A stretch of DNA of 64,000 bases from Streptomyces sp. NRRL S-87. Its GTDB lineage: Bacteria > Actinomycetota > Actinomycetes > Streptomycetales > Streptomycetaceae. Position 1 is the stretch's first letter. Each line of letters begins with the position of its first letter. The stretch lies in the NCBI RefSeq assembly GCF_000719335.1, contig NZ_JOGB01000028.1:19557-83556 (forward strand), read 5' to 3'. This document shows positions 47,873 to 55,755 of this stretch, in pieces. A model generated the notes under the pieces. It was not told the DNA's origin and did not search any database. It saw nothing but the letters and a program-made list of their open reading frames with translations. The position numbers were made by a program, and so were the translations under genes.

Positions 47873-48411
47873 CAGCCGCCCCCTGCGTGCCGTCCCCACG
47901 TACATGCGAACAGCCGCTGGCCAGATCGGCAAGACCGCCGCGGCAAGCCCGAGTTGTTACAGGTTTCTCTACCTCATCAAGGGCGCTTCCGCCGCCCAAG
48001 GCGGCGTCGCGCGCCCGTCGCCCCGGGCCTGCGCTCCTGTCTGCGCCCCGCTCCAGCCCGGGGCGCCGGCCGCGCGCCACGTGGCTAAGGGCTCGATGGG
48101 TTGAACCCGCTCTGATCTGCTGGCTGCCGGTCAGAACGATGCCTCCGGCGGGGGCGCTCAGGCTCCGGGATGGACGGGGCCCGTCGTGCGGCTGCGGGCC
48201 GGTTGGTGGTGGGGGTGGGGGCTGTCATCCCGTCTGCCGTCGACCCAGGCAAGCCATAGCAGACCAGGCTTCTGGGGCCCAGGTCGTTCGTCCAGCAGGG
48301 CGCTCCACCTGGGCCCCAGAAGCCTGCCCCGCTATCACTCCGTGTGGGTCGACGGCAGACGGGATGACAGCAGGGCAGCTTGTGGTTGTGGCAGCGGGTC
48401 CGTGGCTGCGG
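47873..48411. other. Non-coding region upstream of the NERD gene
   Basis: No supportable gene in 539 bp. It contains a small hairpin (GCCGCC/GGCGGC near 47990-48005), a G-rich run just before 48220, and the large inverted repeat at 48221-48371. Confidence 0.6.
48221..48371. repeat. Large two-tier inverted repeat in the AICE
   Basis: Outer arms of 27 bp (48221-48247 and 48345-48371) are perfectly complementary. Inside them, 19-bp arms (48266-48284 and 48307-48325) are also perfect, around a 22-nt loop. The 18-19-nt segments between the tiers pair only partly (ATAGC). It could form a long cruciform. Possible roles: origin of replication or transfer (clt), or a MITE-like insertion. No protein is supported here. 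Confidence 0.9.
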
Positions 48412-48624
48412 TCACACGAGCCCAATGGCTGAAAGAACGGCCAGGAAGAGCGTCATGCTCACCGCGAACGCGCCGCCTCCATACAGAAAGGCCTCGGCGA
48501 GCGTCGCCCCGGTCGTGCTCACGAGGATGCCGGCGATCAGCGAGACGATGACGGCCAAGGATCCTGCCAGCAGGACGCAGAGGATCTTCGTGCTCTGCGG
48601 ACGCTGTGCGGGCTGCGTAACCAA
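48412..48624 (-). CDS. 70-aa membrane protein
   Basis: TTG 48624 is chosen because GGAGGG lies 6 nt upstream; a longer frame from 48684 lacks a good site. Two transmembrane helices, 'KILCVLLAGSLAVIVSLIAGIL' and 'FLYGGGAFAVSMTLFLAVLSAIGLV'. No family recognised. An upstream nested hairpin (48671-48707, with CACCC-AAT-GGGTG inside) may affect its expression. Confidence 0.65.
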   Translation of the reverse strand: MVTQPAQRPQSTKILCVLLAGSLAVIVSLIAGILVSTTGATLAEAFLYGGGAFAVSMTLFLAVLSAIGLV

Positions 48625-49208
48625 TTCGATCCCTCCGGATTGGAGGGTGATTGGGCAAAAAAGGACAGACCTCAGCCCAACCACCCAATGGGTGTTTTTA
48701 GGCTGAGATCTGCCGACGCTCAGTTCTCGAAGCTAAGTAAGCGGCCGGAGGGGCGTTGGCCCGATGGGCCCCGCGTCTCCTACACGGCGCAGCGTCCCGT
48801 TTGCGTCGTGGGACATCTGTAGTTCCACGTTAGCAGGCCGAGTCAACTCCCGCGCAAGCAACGCGAGAAGAAGTGTGGTGAGGCGAGCCGGCTGCGTTTG
48901 GCTGGAGGGTAGGGGATGGCGGGCAAGGTGACTGGCGCAACCATCCGCGTTGGTGGCTGGTACTCGGCATGCCGTCTCTGATCGCCGTGGTCAGGGATCG
49001 TGATCCGATCTCACGATGCTTCCTCGGGCTGTCCCTCCTGCTCGCCGGGATTCACTACGGGCGCGAGTCGGCGAAGCGGAAGTACAGCAGTGAGGTACCG
49101 CAACCATGGAGACGGGCAGCGTCCAGTAGCCCCCCTCCAAGGCTGCGTGATGACCGCAATGGCCCCCAGTGACTGATCTATGTAGAGCTACGGATCAGAA
49201 GGCCAGCC
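48625..49208. other. Non-coding region before the AspBHI-like nuclease
   Basis: 584 bp with no well-supported gene. A plus-strand frame at 48969-49172 (67 codons) has a hydrophobic start but no good ribosome-binding site. A nested hairpin lies at 48671-48707. An imperfect inverted repeat CTGATC...GATCAG (49173-49198) sits 10 bp before the nuclease start and could be an operator. Confidence 0.5.
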
Positions 49209-50717
49209 GTGCCAGACGCATGCCAGGTGAGTCGGGGAACCATGGACAGCGGGGGACGCTGGGACGGGGCACCAGTTTCCGCAGGTCAAGCCGCTCTTCG
49301 GGTTCTCAACATCGGTGATTCCCAAGCTCATAGCCTCGGAAGTTCCGCCCGCCTGTCAGTGCTGGCCGCTACCGTCGTCGAAGATCGTCAGGCCCGTACT
49401 GCTGTGGGGGGATACGTGGGTGGTCAGTTGCGTGTTGGTCAGGTTTATCGCTACGCGACCGGCAAGGATCCGGTGCCAGCGATGCTGGACGGGTACCCCA
49501 ACTTCCACCACGTGACCCACTCTCCGGAACTCGCTCGGGCTTTGCTGGAGGCCGGCATCAACGGCATGGCGAAGGTCCGGACGGCCGACGCGGAACGCCG
49601 GCCAGTGATCCTCATCCGATCAAGTCCATGGAAGGCCGGCACCGAGCAGACGCCCTGGCATGACGTGTTCGACATGGACAACGGGCACGTCCGCTACTTC
49701 GGTGACCACAAGGCCACCACCACCGTCGCGCCGGGGAAGACCAACGGCAATGCGGCCCTGCTCGATGCCTTCACGGGGCACCAGGGGCACACGCCCGAGG
49801 AGCGGGCCGCCGCCATCCCGTTGCTGCTGTTCCGGGCGGTCTCGCGCAGCGGCAAGGTCAAGGGGCACGTCGAGTTCTGTGGTCTGGGGATCATCGAGAG
49901 GGCCGAGCGGCTGGTGCAGTGGGGCGGCAGCGACCACACGACGTTTACGAACTACGTCTACGACATTGCTCTGATCGACCTCACGGACGAAGACGACAAG
50001 GTCTCGTGGGAGTGGATCGGCTCCCGCAGGGACAAGACCGTGGGCAACACGGAGACTCTCGAACAAGCTCCGCGGGCTTGGCGTGAGTGGGTCAAGCACG
50101 GGAACTCGGCCCTGCCCAGGATCCGCCGTCGGGTTGCCCGGGCCAAGGTGACCAAGGTGCCAGAGCAGCGCCCCAAGCCGGGAACCACCGAAGCCAAGGA
50201 CCTGGAGCTGATCTACAAATACTTCGACGGCCGTAAGCACGACTTCGAGGCCGTGGCGTCCGCGGTCGCGGCCCGTGTGTTCCGTGGAGCCGGGAACAGC
50301 TACGTCGAGGGGTGGCTGACGCGCAGGTCCGGCGACGGCGGAGCGGACTTCGTCGGCCGGCTCGACATCGGCAGTGGTCTCGCCGGTACCAGTCTGGTCG
50401 TCCTCGGCCAGGCCAAGTGCGTCAAGCTCGACAACCTGGTCACTGCCGAGCAGATCGCTCGTGTCGTGGCCCGACTGCGACGCGGCTGGATCGGCGTATA
50501 CGTCACGACCGGGGCCTACTCCGTGCCTGCACAGACCGAAATTGTTGAGGACCAGTACCCGATCGTTCTGATCAACGGGGTGGACCTGGCTCGGGAGCTC
50601 AGGAGCATGGCCCGGGACGACCACGGCGGAGACCTCGAGGCCTGCATCGATCACATACTCACCGGACGAGAGACCACCGTCACAAACCGGCGGCCCGAAG
50701 AGATTCTGCTTGAGTAG
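49209..50717 (+). CDS. AspBHI-like modification-dependent restriction endonuclease
   Basis: A 502-aa protein from GTG 49209; ATG 49242 is possible. The N-terminal half resembles the AspBHI recognition domain (SRA-like): 'HVRYFGDHKA', 'GNAALLDAF', 'IPLLLFRAV' and 'FTNYVYDIALI' appear in order. The C-terminal part is an Mrr-like nuclease: 'SYVEGWLTRRSGDGGADFVGR' (Asp380) and 'VVLGQAKCV' (Gln401-x-Lys403). AspBHI-type enzymes cleave DNA with 5-methylcytosine. It lies on the AICE just upstream of a C5 methyltransferase. Confidence 0.8.
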   Translation: MPDACQVSRGTMDSGGRWDGAPVSAGQAALRVLNIGDSQAHSLGSSARLSVLAATVVEDRQARTAVGGYVGGQLRVGQVYRYATGKDPVPAMLDGYPNFHHVTHSPELARALLEAGINGMAKVRTADAERRPVILIRSSPWKAGTEQTPWHDVFDMDNGHVRYFGDHKATTTVAPGKTNGNAALLDAFTGHQGHTPEERAAAIPLLLFRAVSRSGKVKGHVEFCGLGIIERAERLVQWGGSDHTTFTNYVYDIALIDLTDEDDKVSWEWIGSRRDKTVGNTETLEQAPRAWREWVKHGNSALPRIRRRVARAKVTKVPEQRPKPGTTEAKDLELIYKYFDGRKHDFEAVASAVAARVFRGAGNSYVEGWLTRRSGDGGADFVGRLDIGSGLAGTSLVVLGQAKCVKLDNLVTAEQIARVVARLRRGWIGVYVTTGAYSVPAQTEIVEDQYPIVLINGVDLARELRSMARDDHGGDLEACIDHILTGRETTVTNRRPEEILLE

Positions 50718-50938
50718 CTGTCTGGAAGCCCACGTATCGGCAGCCGAATTCGAAGTCCCCTCGACGGCCTGATCTGGGAAAACACCCCGCGCCACAAGGG
50801 TCCGTTGATCAACTAGTAGATCCATCGATCCCGACAGCAGCGGCGCTGTCACCGGTGCGCGATACCCTGATACGCGCTGTTCAGATGCCGACAACCCCGG
50901 CTCGGACGCCCTCATGCCAACACCCCCGTGGAGAGCAA

Positions 50939-52039
50939 GTGCAGCCCGTCCAGATCGTTGACCTGTTCGCCGGACCTGGCGGGCTCGACGTCGCCGCCGA
51001 GAAGCTGGGCCTAGCGACAGTGGGTGTGGAATGGGATTCAGCTGCATGCGCAACGCGCCACGCGGCCGGGTTGGCAACGATCGAGGACGACGTGCGCCGG
51101 TACGGACCAGCCTTCTTTCCTGACGCCGATGTACTCGCAGGCGGGCCGCCCTGCCAGACCTTCACCGTTGCAGGGAATGGCGCTGGGCGCAGGGCACTCG
51201 ATGACGTATTGGCCTTCGTCGATCGGATGGTGGCCCGAGAGGACCGCGAAGAGATCGCGAAGGACCTCTCCAAGCTGGAGGACGAGCGGACCGGTCTGGT
51301 ATTGGAGCCGCTTCGCTGGGCGTTGGAAGCAATCGACGATCTCGACAAGCCCTATCGAGCGATTGTGTTGGAGCAGGTCCCCGCGGTACTCCCGGTTTGG
51401 GAAGCCTACGCCGAGGCTCTGCGCAGCGAGGGCTACTCGGTCAACTGTGGACTCCTGCGCACAGAGGCATACGGGGTTCCTCAAACCCGCAAAAGAGCTG
51501 TCCTCGTCGCTCGAATGGGATCTGAGCCAGTGAAGCTGCCAGCCCCCACCCATCGCACCTATCGCAAAGGGATTTCACGTGACTCAGGGGACATTCGCCT
51601 GGAACCCTGGCGCACGATGGAAGACGTCCTGAACCGAGATTCGCCTTTCTTGGTGATCTCAAACTACGGAACTGGCGGAGAACCCAAGGCGCGTGGGCGG
51701 CGCGGGTCATGGGAGCCCTCGGCGACCGTAACCGGGAAAATCTCACGCAACCGGGTGGTATCGGTCGATGGCGTCGAGATGGATCGATTCTCTTTCTCGG
51801 AAGCAGGCCGCCTCCAAACATTCCCGACGGATTACCCTTGGTCCGGCCAAGACGTCGGGCAGCAGATCGGAAATGCCGTTCCTCCTCGCCTCGCCATCCA
51901 TGTCCTTTGTGCCGAATTCGGCTGGGAACCGCCAACTGACGCCCTAAATAATCTCGGAACGTGGATGTCCAAGAGCGCCACTGGAGTAGATCGCACCAAG
52001 TCTTATGCGTCGCGCATGCCCGCAATGGCTTCTGCGTAA
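50939..52039 (+). CDS. C5-cytosine DNA methyltransferase
   Basis: A 366-aa protein from GTG 50939 (VQPVQIVDLF), with GGAGAG upstream; a frame from 50855 lacks a clear site. Motif I DLFAGPGGLD, motif IV GGPPCQTF (nucleophile Cys72), motif VI EQV (usually ENV), motif VIII QTRKR (182-186) and motif X QQIGNAVPP (from 308) are in the canonical order. The target-recognition region lies between VIII and IX. It presumably protects against the adjacent NaeI-like enzyme. An 18-bp palindromic stretch (50833-50850) lies in its upstream region. Confidence 0.95.
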   Translation: MQPVQIVDLFAGPGGLDVAAEKLGLATVGVEWDSAACATRHAAGLATIEDDVRRYGPAFFPDADVLAGGPPCQTFTVAGNGAGRRALDDVLAFVDRMVAREDREEIAKDLSKLEDERTGLVLEPLRWALEAIDDLDKPYRAIVLEQVPAVLPVWEAYAEALRSEGYSVNCGLLRTEAYGVPQTRKRAVLVARMGSEPVKLPAPTHRTYRKGISRDSGDIRLEPWRTMEDVLNRDSPFLVISNYGTGGEPKARGRRGSWEPSATVTGKISRNRVVSVDGVEMDRFSFSEAGRLQTFPTDYPWSGQDVGQQIGNAVPPRLAIHVLCAEFGWEPPTDALNNLGTWMSKSATGVDRTKSYASRMPAMASA

Positions 52040-52091
52040 CCGACAAAAGAAGCCACTGCCAATTACTTGACGACTGTGGAGTAACTCAACA

Positions 52092-53246
52092 ATGGATGAG
52101 CAACTTCTCTTCGGATCAGACCTGGTTGAACGGCAAGGTGCGCACGCCCGTCGGGCCGACAAAATGGCAGCCACCTCAATCGGACAGCCCATCCCCAGCA
52201 CTCGCGAGGCTGACCGAGGCATAGGCACCGCCTTCGATTTTTTCTTGCCGGACGTGAGCAGCCGAATGGGTGCGATCATCCGGAAGGCCACGGATGAAGT
52301 CATCGCTACGCCCCGCACCCGCCGCTGGACACTCGACCAATGCAACGACCAGGAGAAGGGCTACCTGGGCGTGAATATCGAGAACATTGTGCGCGGTGAA
52401 TACCAGCTGGATGAGGGCTCCGCTGGCATGGACTTCGACGTGCGCGGTGTCGACGTCGATTGCAAGTGGTCTCGCAATTTTGGGGGCTGGCAGATACCCC
52501 CGGAGGCTGTGGGTCACATCTGCCTTTTGGTACACGGAGATGACGTAACCGGTGAGATGGCAGTAGGCCTCATCCGCATTAGGGACGAGATCCTAGTGGG
52601 TGGAAACCGCGATGGAAAGCGCACCATCCAGAGCCCGGGCGGCATTTGCGAGATCCTCTGGCTCGTTCAGCCTGGGACACCGATCCCAGAGAATTTCCTG
52701 ATGAGCCTTCGTAAGGAAGACCGTGACGCCATTCTCGCTCCGCGAGGCGGCGACGCACGGGCTTTGGAACTCTTCAAACGCTGTGAAGGCATGATCATTC
52801 ACCGCCACACCATCGAGTCCATCGGACAGCAGGTAGACGAGGCGCGTCGCTTCCGCGGAGAGACTCGCCAGAGATTGCTTGAAGAAGGCTTCGAGGTTCT
52901 CAACGGCCATTGGAAAGCCAACCGTGAACGGGCTTTGGAGTTGGGAGGGTTGAAGCTCAGCAACGGAAGCCAGTGGGCCTGCTTGCGAACCGACGGCTCC
53001 TCCCCGGCGAGGCTGGCTGCCCTGAGTCCAGCTAGGCAGGCAGAGTCCCTCGCCTACCGGAAGACGTTCAGCGAGCAAATCGCCGCAGAGCGTAGGGCAA
53101 AGAAGCGGGCGCGGAAAGCCGCCAAGGCCGCAGCCATACACGAGCCGGCCAACCTGATCACTCCCGATGATGATGCCGAGTACGCTAAGCAAGCTTTCGC
53201 ACAGGCCGAGAGCGCGGCTGTAAGCGCGGGCACTCTCTTCGCCTAG
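52092..53246 (+). CDS. NaeI-family type IIE restriction endonuclease
   Basis: A 384-aa protein. The catalytic domain aligns with NaeI as I recall it. Matches are 'RTRRWTLDQ', Glu97 in 'VNIENIV', Asp114 in 'MDFDV', Asp123-Cys124-Lys125 in 'VDVDCKWS' (NaeI Glu70/Asp86/Asp95-Cys96-Lys97), then 'WQIPPEAVGHICLL'. The C-terminal ~200 residues would be the DNA-binding effector domain. NaeI cuts GCCGGC and needs two sites. The gene lies 52 bp after the methyltransferase. Specificity here is inferred, not shown. Confidence 0.88.
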   Translation: MDEQLLFGSDLVERQGAHARRADKMAATSIGQPIPSTREADRGIGTAFDFFLPDVSSRMGAIIRKATDEVIATPRTRRWTLDQCNDQEKGYLGVNIENIVRGEYQLDEGSAGMDFDVRGVDVDCKWSRNFGGWQIPPEAVGHICLLVHGDDVTGEMAVGLIRIRDEILVGGNRDGKRTIQSPGGICEILWLVQPGTPIPENFLMSLRKEDRDAILAPRGGDARALELFKRCEGMIIHRHTIESIGQQVDEARRFRGETRQRLLEEGFEVLNGHWKANRERALELGGLKLSNGSQWACLRTDGSSPARLAALSPARQAESLAYRKTFSEQIAAERRAKKRARKAAKAAAIHEPANLITPDDDAEYAKQAFAQAESAAVSAGTLFA

Positions 53247-53355
53247 CGGTGCACCAAGCCGCCTAGAGGGATAACCCGTGGCCCATTCGTGGACTGATGG
53301 CACCCACCAGACTCCCTGCGACCTTCTGACCTGCTGAAACGCGTGAGACGCACGG

Positions 53356-53404
53356 GGCCTCCGGAGCCGTGTGCGCAGGTTCGAATCCTGCCGGGGGCAC
53401 TTCG
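53356..53404 (+). repeat. Right attachment site (att core, 49 bp)
   Basis: An exact copy of 37692-37740. It is the 3' half of tRNA-Arg only, with no 5' half, so it is not a functional tRNA. It marks the right end of the AICE. Confidence 0.95.
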
Positions 53405-53452
53405 TAGAGAGCAGCGGAAACACCGGCTGGTCTGCGCGAGTGCCGAAGATGA

Positions 53453-53488
53453 AGCCCCGAACTCAGTCCCACTGAGTCCGGGGCTTTC
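53453..53488 (+). terminator. Former tRNA-Arg terminator, now beyond the AICE
   Basis: A hairpin (AGCCCCG-A-ACTCAG with CTGAGT-CCGGGGCT, 53453-53465 with 53472-53485) followed by TTT lies 50 bp after the right att site. Before insertion it would have followed tRNA-Arg directly. Confidence 0.75.
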
Positions 53489-53666
53489 TCGTTGTCTCTC
53501 GCTGTTCTCGCGTGAGTGGCGCGTGGGAGTCTCAAGCCGCTCAGACCCGTACATCGCGCTTGGCGCCATGGGCCGCCGTCCGGTCTCTCCTGTACGGCAG
53601 CAGGGCCCGGACCGCTCTCGCGGTCCGGGCCCTGCCCGTGCGGTGCCGCCCTGCGGCGGCGGTGCG

Positions 53667-53882
53667 TCAGCTCTGGGTGGTGTCGTCGACCGCCTGCTCG
53701 GCGGCCTCGGCCGTGCCGGCCTTCTCGCGCATCTTGCGCAGCAGTTCGGCCTTCTTGTCGGCGGCGCCCTGGCGGTCGAGGTTGCGGTGCGGGCCGTTGT
53801 TCGCCCGTTCGGCGCGGGACAGTCGCTTGCGCTGTCCGCCGCCCTGGCCCACGGGGTTGTTGATGTTCTTGCTCTTGGTCAC
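53667..53882 (-). CDS. DUF6243-like small protein
   Basis: A 71-aa basic protein from GTG 53882 with GGGAGA upstream. 'KSKNINNPVGQGGGQRKRLSRAERANN' is the recognisable core, with 'KKAELLRKMREKAG' after it. The family is known only from actinobacteria and has no assigned role. Confidence 0.75.
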   Translation of the reverse strand: MTKSKNINNPVGQGGGQRKRLSRAERANNGPHRNLDRQGAADKKAELLRKMREKAGTAEAAEQAVDDTTQS

Positions 53883-54175
53883 GGGTTCTCCCGGCAATGG
53901 TGTGGAGTGATCTACGGATTCATCGGTGGGTGAGGGGCGGCGACGCCTGAGGACGTCAGCAGGGGCCCGTCACGCTCTCACTCGTGAACCGGCGTCTGGA
54001 AGAACATGACGACGACGTTACCCGGTTCCGTCTGCCCCGCGCACCAGTCTTTCGGCCGCCCTGGCGTGGACCGGGACTTCGGGGAGCGCGCGTCTCCGCC
54101 CTCCCGCGGACAGGGGAAGACCCCGCCTCGCGTGGGGTGTCGAGGCGGGGTCCCGGGGGCTGCGGAGGGGGCGGC

Positions 54176-55495
54176 TTACCAGGTGACGGGGAGGGTCACC
54201 GGGCCTCGGATGAGGGCGCCGGGTTGCCAGGTGAGGGTGTCGGCGGGGACCGCGAGGGCGAGGTTGGGGTAGCGGTCGAGGAGGGTCTTGAGCATGAGCT
54301 CGGACTCCATGCGGGCCAGCATCGAGCCGACGCAGTGGTGCGGGCCGTTACCGAAGGCCATGTGGGCGATCGGGCCCCGGTCGAAGTCGAGGGTGTGGGG
54401 GTCGGGGAAGACCTCGGGGTCGCGGTTGGCGGCGAGGTAGGAGGAGTAGACGGCCTCGCCGGCGCGGATGGTGACGCCGGCGATCTCGACGTCCTGGGTG
54501 GCGATGCGGGGCAGGCCGACGCCGCTGCGGTGCGGGATGAAGCGGAGCAGTTCGTCGACGGCCTGCGGGATGAGCTCGGGTTCGGCGCGCAGCCGGGCGA
54601 GGTGCTCGGGGTGGGTGAGCAGGGCGTAGATCATGTTCGCGCTGTTGTTGCGGACCGCGTGGGTGCCGCTGACCAGGATCGCGGTGGCCAGGGAGATCGC
54701 CTCGGGTTCGGTGATCTCGCCCGCGTCGGCGGCAGCGACGAGTACGCCCGCGAGGTCGTCGGCCGGTTCGGCGCGGCGCAGCGCGAGCAGTTTGACGATG
54801 GTCTCGCGGACGGTCGCGAGGGCGTCGGTGCTCGCCTTGGGCGCGAGGCCGGGGGTCATGGCGATGTTCGCCCAGGACACCATGTCCGCGCGCAGCGCCG
54901 CGGGCATGCCGAGCAGGTCGCTGACCACGGCGAGCGGGAACGGCCCGTGCAGGTGCTCGACCAGGTCGGCGGGCTTGCCGGAGCGCTCCATCGCGTCCAG
55001 CAGCCCATCCACCGTGGCCTGCGCCAGGGGCCGGAGCCGCTGCATGGCCTTGCCCGTGAAGGCGCGGGCCACCACCCGGCGCATGTTGTTCAGGCGCGGC
55101 GGGTCGGCGTAGTTGAGCGAGGCCTGCTGCGAGGCGATGGCGTGCGGGGAGGAGGCCGTCACGGTACGGCCGACCAGCTCGGACCGGCTGAACCGCGGGT
55201 CGGTGGTGGCGGCCTTGACGTGCGCGTAACGGGACATCAGCCACGCGTCGCCCTCGCCGAACGGGAGCCGGATGCGCACGGCCCGCGCGTCGCGCAGCCG
55301 GTCGGCGAGGAAGGGGTCGAAGTCCAGCGCCTCGAAGTCGTCGAGGGGCCAGTGGTGGACCCGGTCGGACCCGGCCTTCCGGTCCGGTCGGGCGGGCGGG
55401 TGCGCGTGGGACTCGGGGCAGCCGCCGACGCTCGCCGGCCGGTGGCCGTCGCGCTCGGGGTGCGCTGGGGCGGTGGTGGTCCGGTCTTCGGTCAT
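54176..55495 (-). CDS. Cytochrome P450 with unusual I-helix
   Basis: A 439-aa bacterial class-I P450 from ATG 55495 (MTEDRTTTAP). The K-helix ExxR is in 'AVDELLRFI' and the haem loop 'FGNGPHHCVG' carries Cys388. The I-helix reads 'LVSGTHAVRNNSAN'. The usual acid-alcohol pair (A-G-x-E/D-T) is replaced by His-Ala. 'YADPPRLNNMRRVVARAF' fits CYP105/107-like enzymes. It needs a ferredoxin, which is not encoded here. It is divergent from the RTX-like gene. Confidence 0.92.
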   Translation of the reverse strand: MTEDRTTTAPAHPERDGHRPASVGGCPESHAHPPARPDRKAGSDRVHHWPLDDFEALDFDPFLADRLRDARAVRIRLPFGEGDAWLMSRYAHVKAATTDPRFSRSELVGRTVTASSPHAIASQQASLNYADPPRLNNMRRVVARAFTGKAMQRLRPLAQATVDGLLDAMERSGKPADLVEHLHGPFPLAVVSDLLGMPAALRADMVSWANIAMTPGLAPKASTDALATVRETIVKLLALRRAEPADDLAGVLVAAADAGEITEPEAISLATAILVSGTHAVRNNSANMIYALLTHPEHLARLRAEPELIPQAVDELLRFIPHRSGVGLPRIATQDVEIAGVTIRAGEAVYSSYLAANRDPEVFPDPHTLDFDRGPIAHMAFGNGPHHCVGSMLARMESELMLKTLLDRYPNLALAVPADTLTWQPGALIRGPVTLPVTW

Positions 55496-55755
55496 GGCGG
55501 GTCTCCCGGCGTCGTCGCTGCAACGCCGGGATGTCTTCCCGCGGCCCGGCCGTACGCCGCCCCCGCCCGTCCAGGAGTACCGGATTGGCGCACGCCGGAG
55601 GGGCCCCGCGTCCCCCGGTCGGCGGGCCCGCGGTCCCGGGTACGACCCTTCGTACGGAGTACGAGTGCGCCGATTGCCGGTGTGGCGCCCGCAAGGTCCT
55701 GGTTTGTCCGGTTCACACTGACCGGGCCCAGCCAACCCCACGTACGGGAGTCTCC

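Larger units (their letters stand above)
37692..53404 (+). mobile_element. Actinomycete integrative and conjugative element (AICE), pSAM2 type
   Basis: About 15.7 kb flanked by 49-bp direct repeats of the tRNA-Arg 3' end. In order it holds int, xis, a repSA-type initiator, small transfer proteins, SpdD/SpdB-like proteins, a traB translocase and a GntR/KorSA-like repressor: the pSAM2 backbone. Cargo: GGDEF protein, YdcF-like protein, NERD protein, AspBHI-like nuclease and a NaeI-type restriction-modification pair. The rightmost genes (50.9-53.2 kb) look AT-richer than the rest by eye. The frameshift in rep may limit excised replication and transfer. Confidence 0.93.

Noticed and set aside
48221..48371. 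A CRISPR array or insertion-sequence terminal repeats
   Set aside because: There are only two nested inverted pairs, no regularly spaced direct repeats and no transposase between them.
48969..49172. A 67-codon plus-strand gene with a hydrophobic start
   Set aside because: No good ribosome-binding site, and the C-terminal half has a random look. Left inside the non-coding description.
53356..53404. A second tRNA-Arg at the right end of the element
   Set aside because: Only the 3' half is present; the acceptor 5' strand and D-arm are missing. It is the att duplicate.
37692..53404. Prophage
   Set aside because: No capsid, tail, terminase or lysis genes; the spd, traB and repSA-type genes indicate an AICE.
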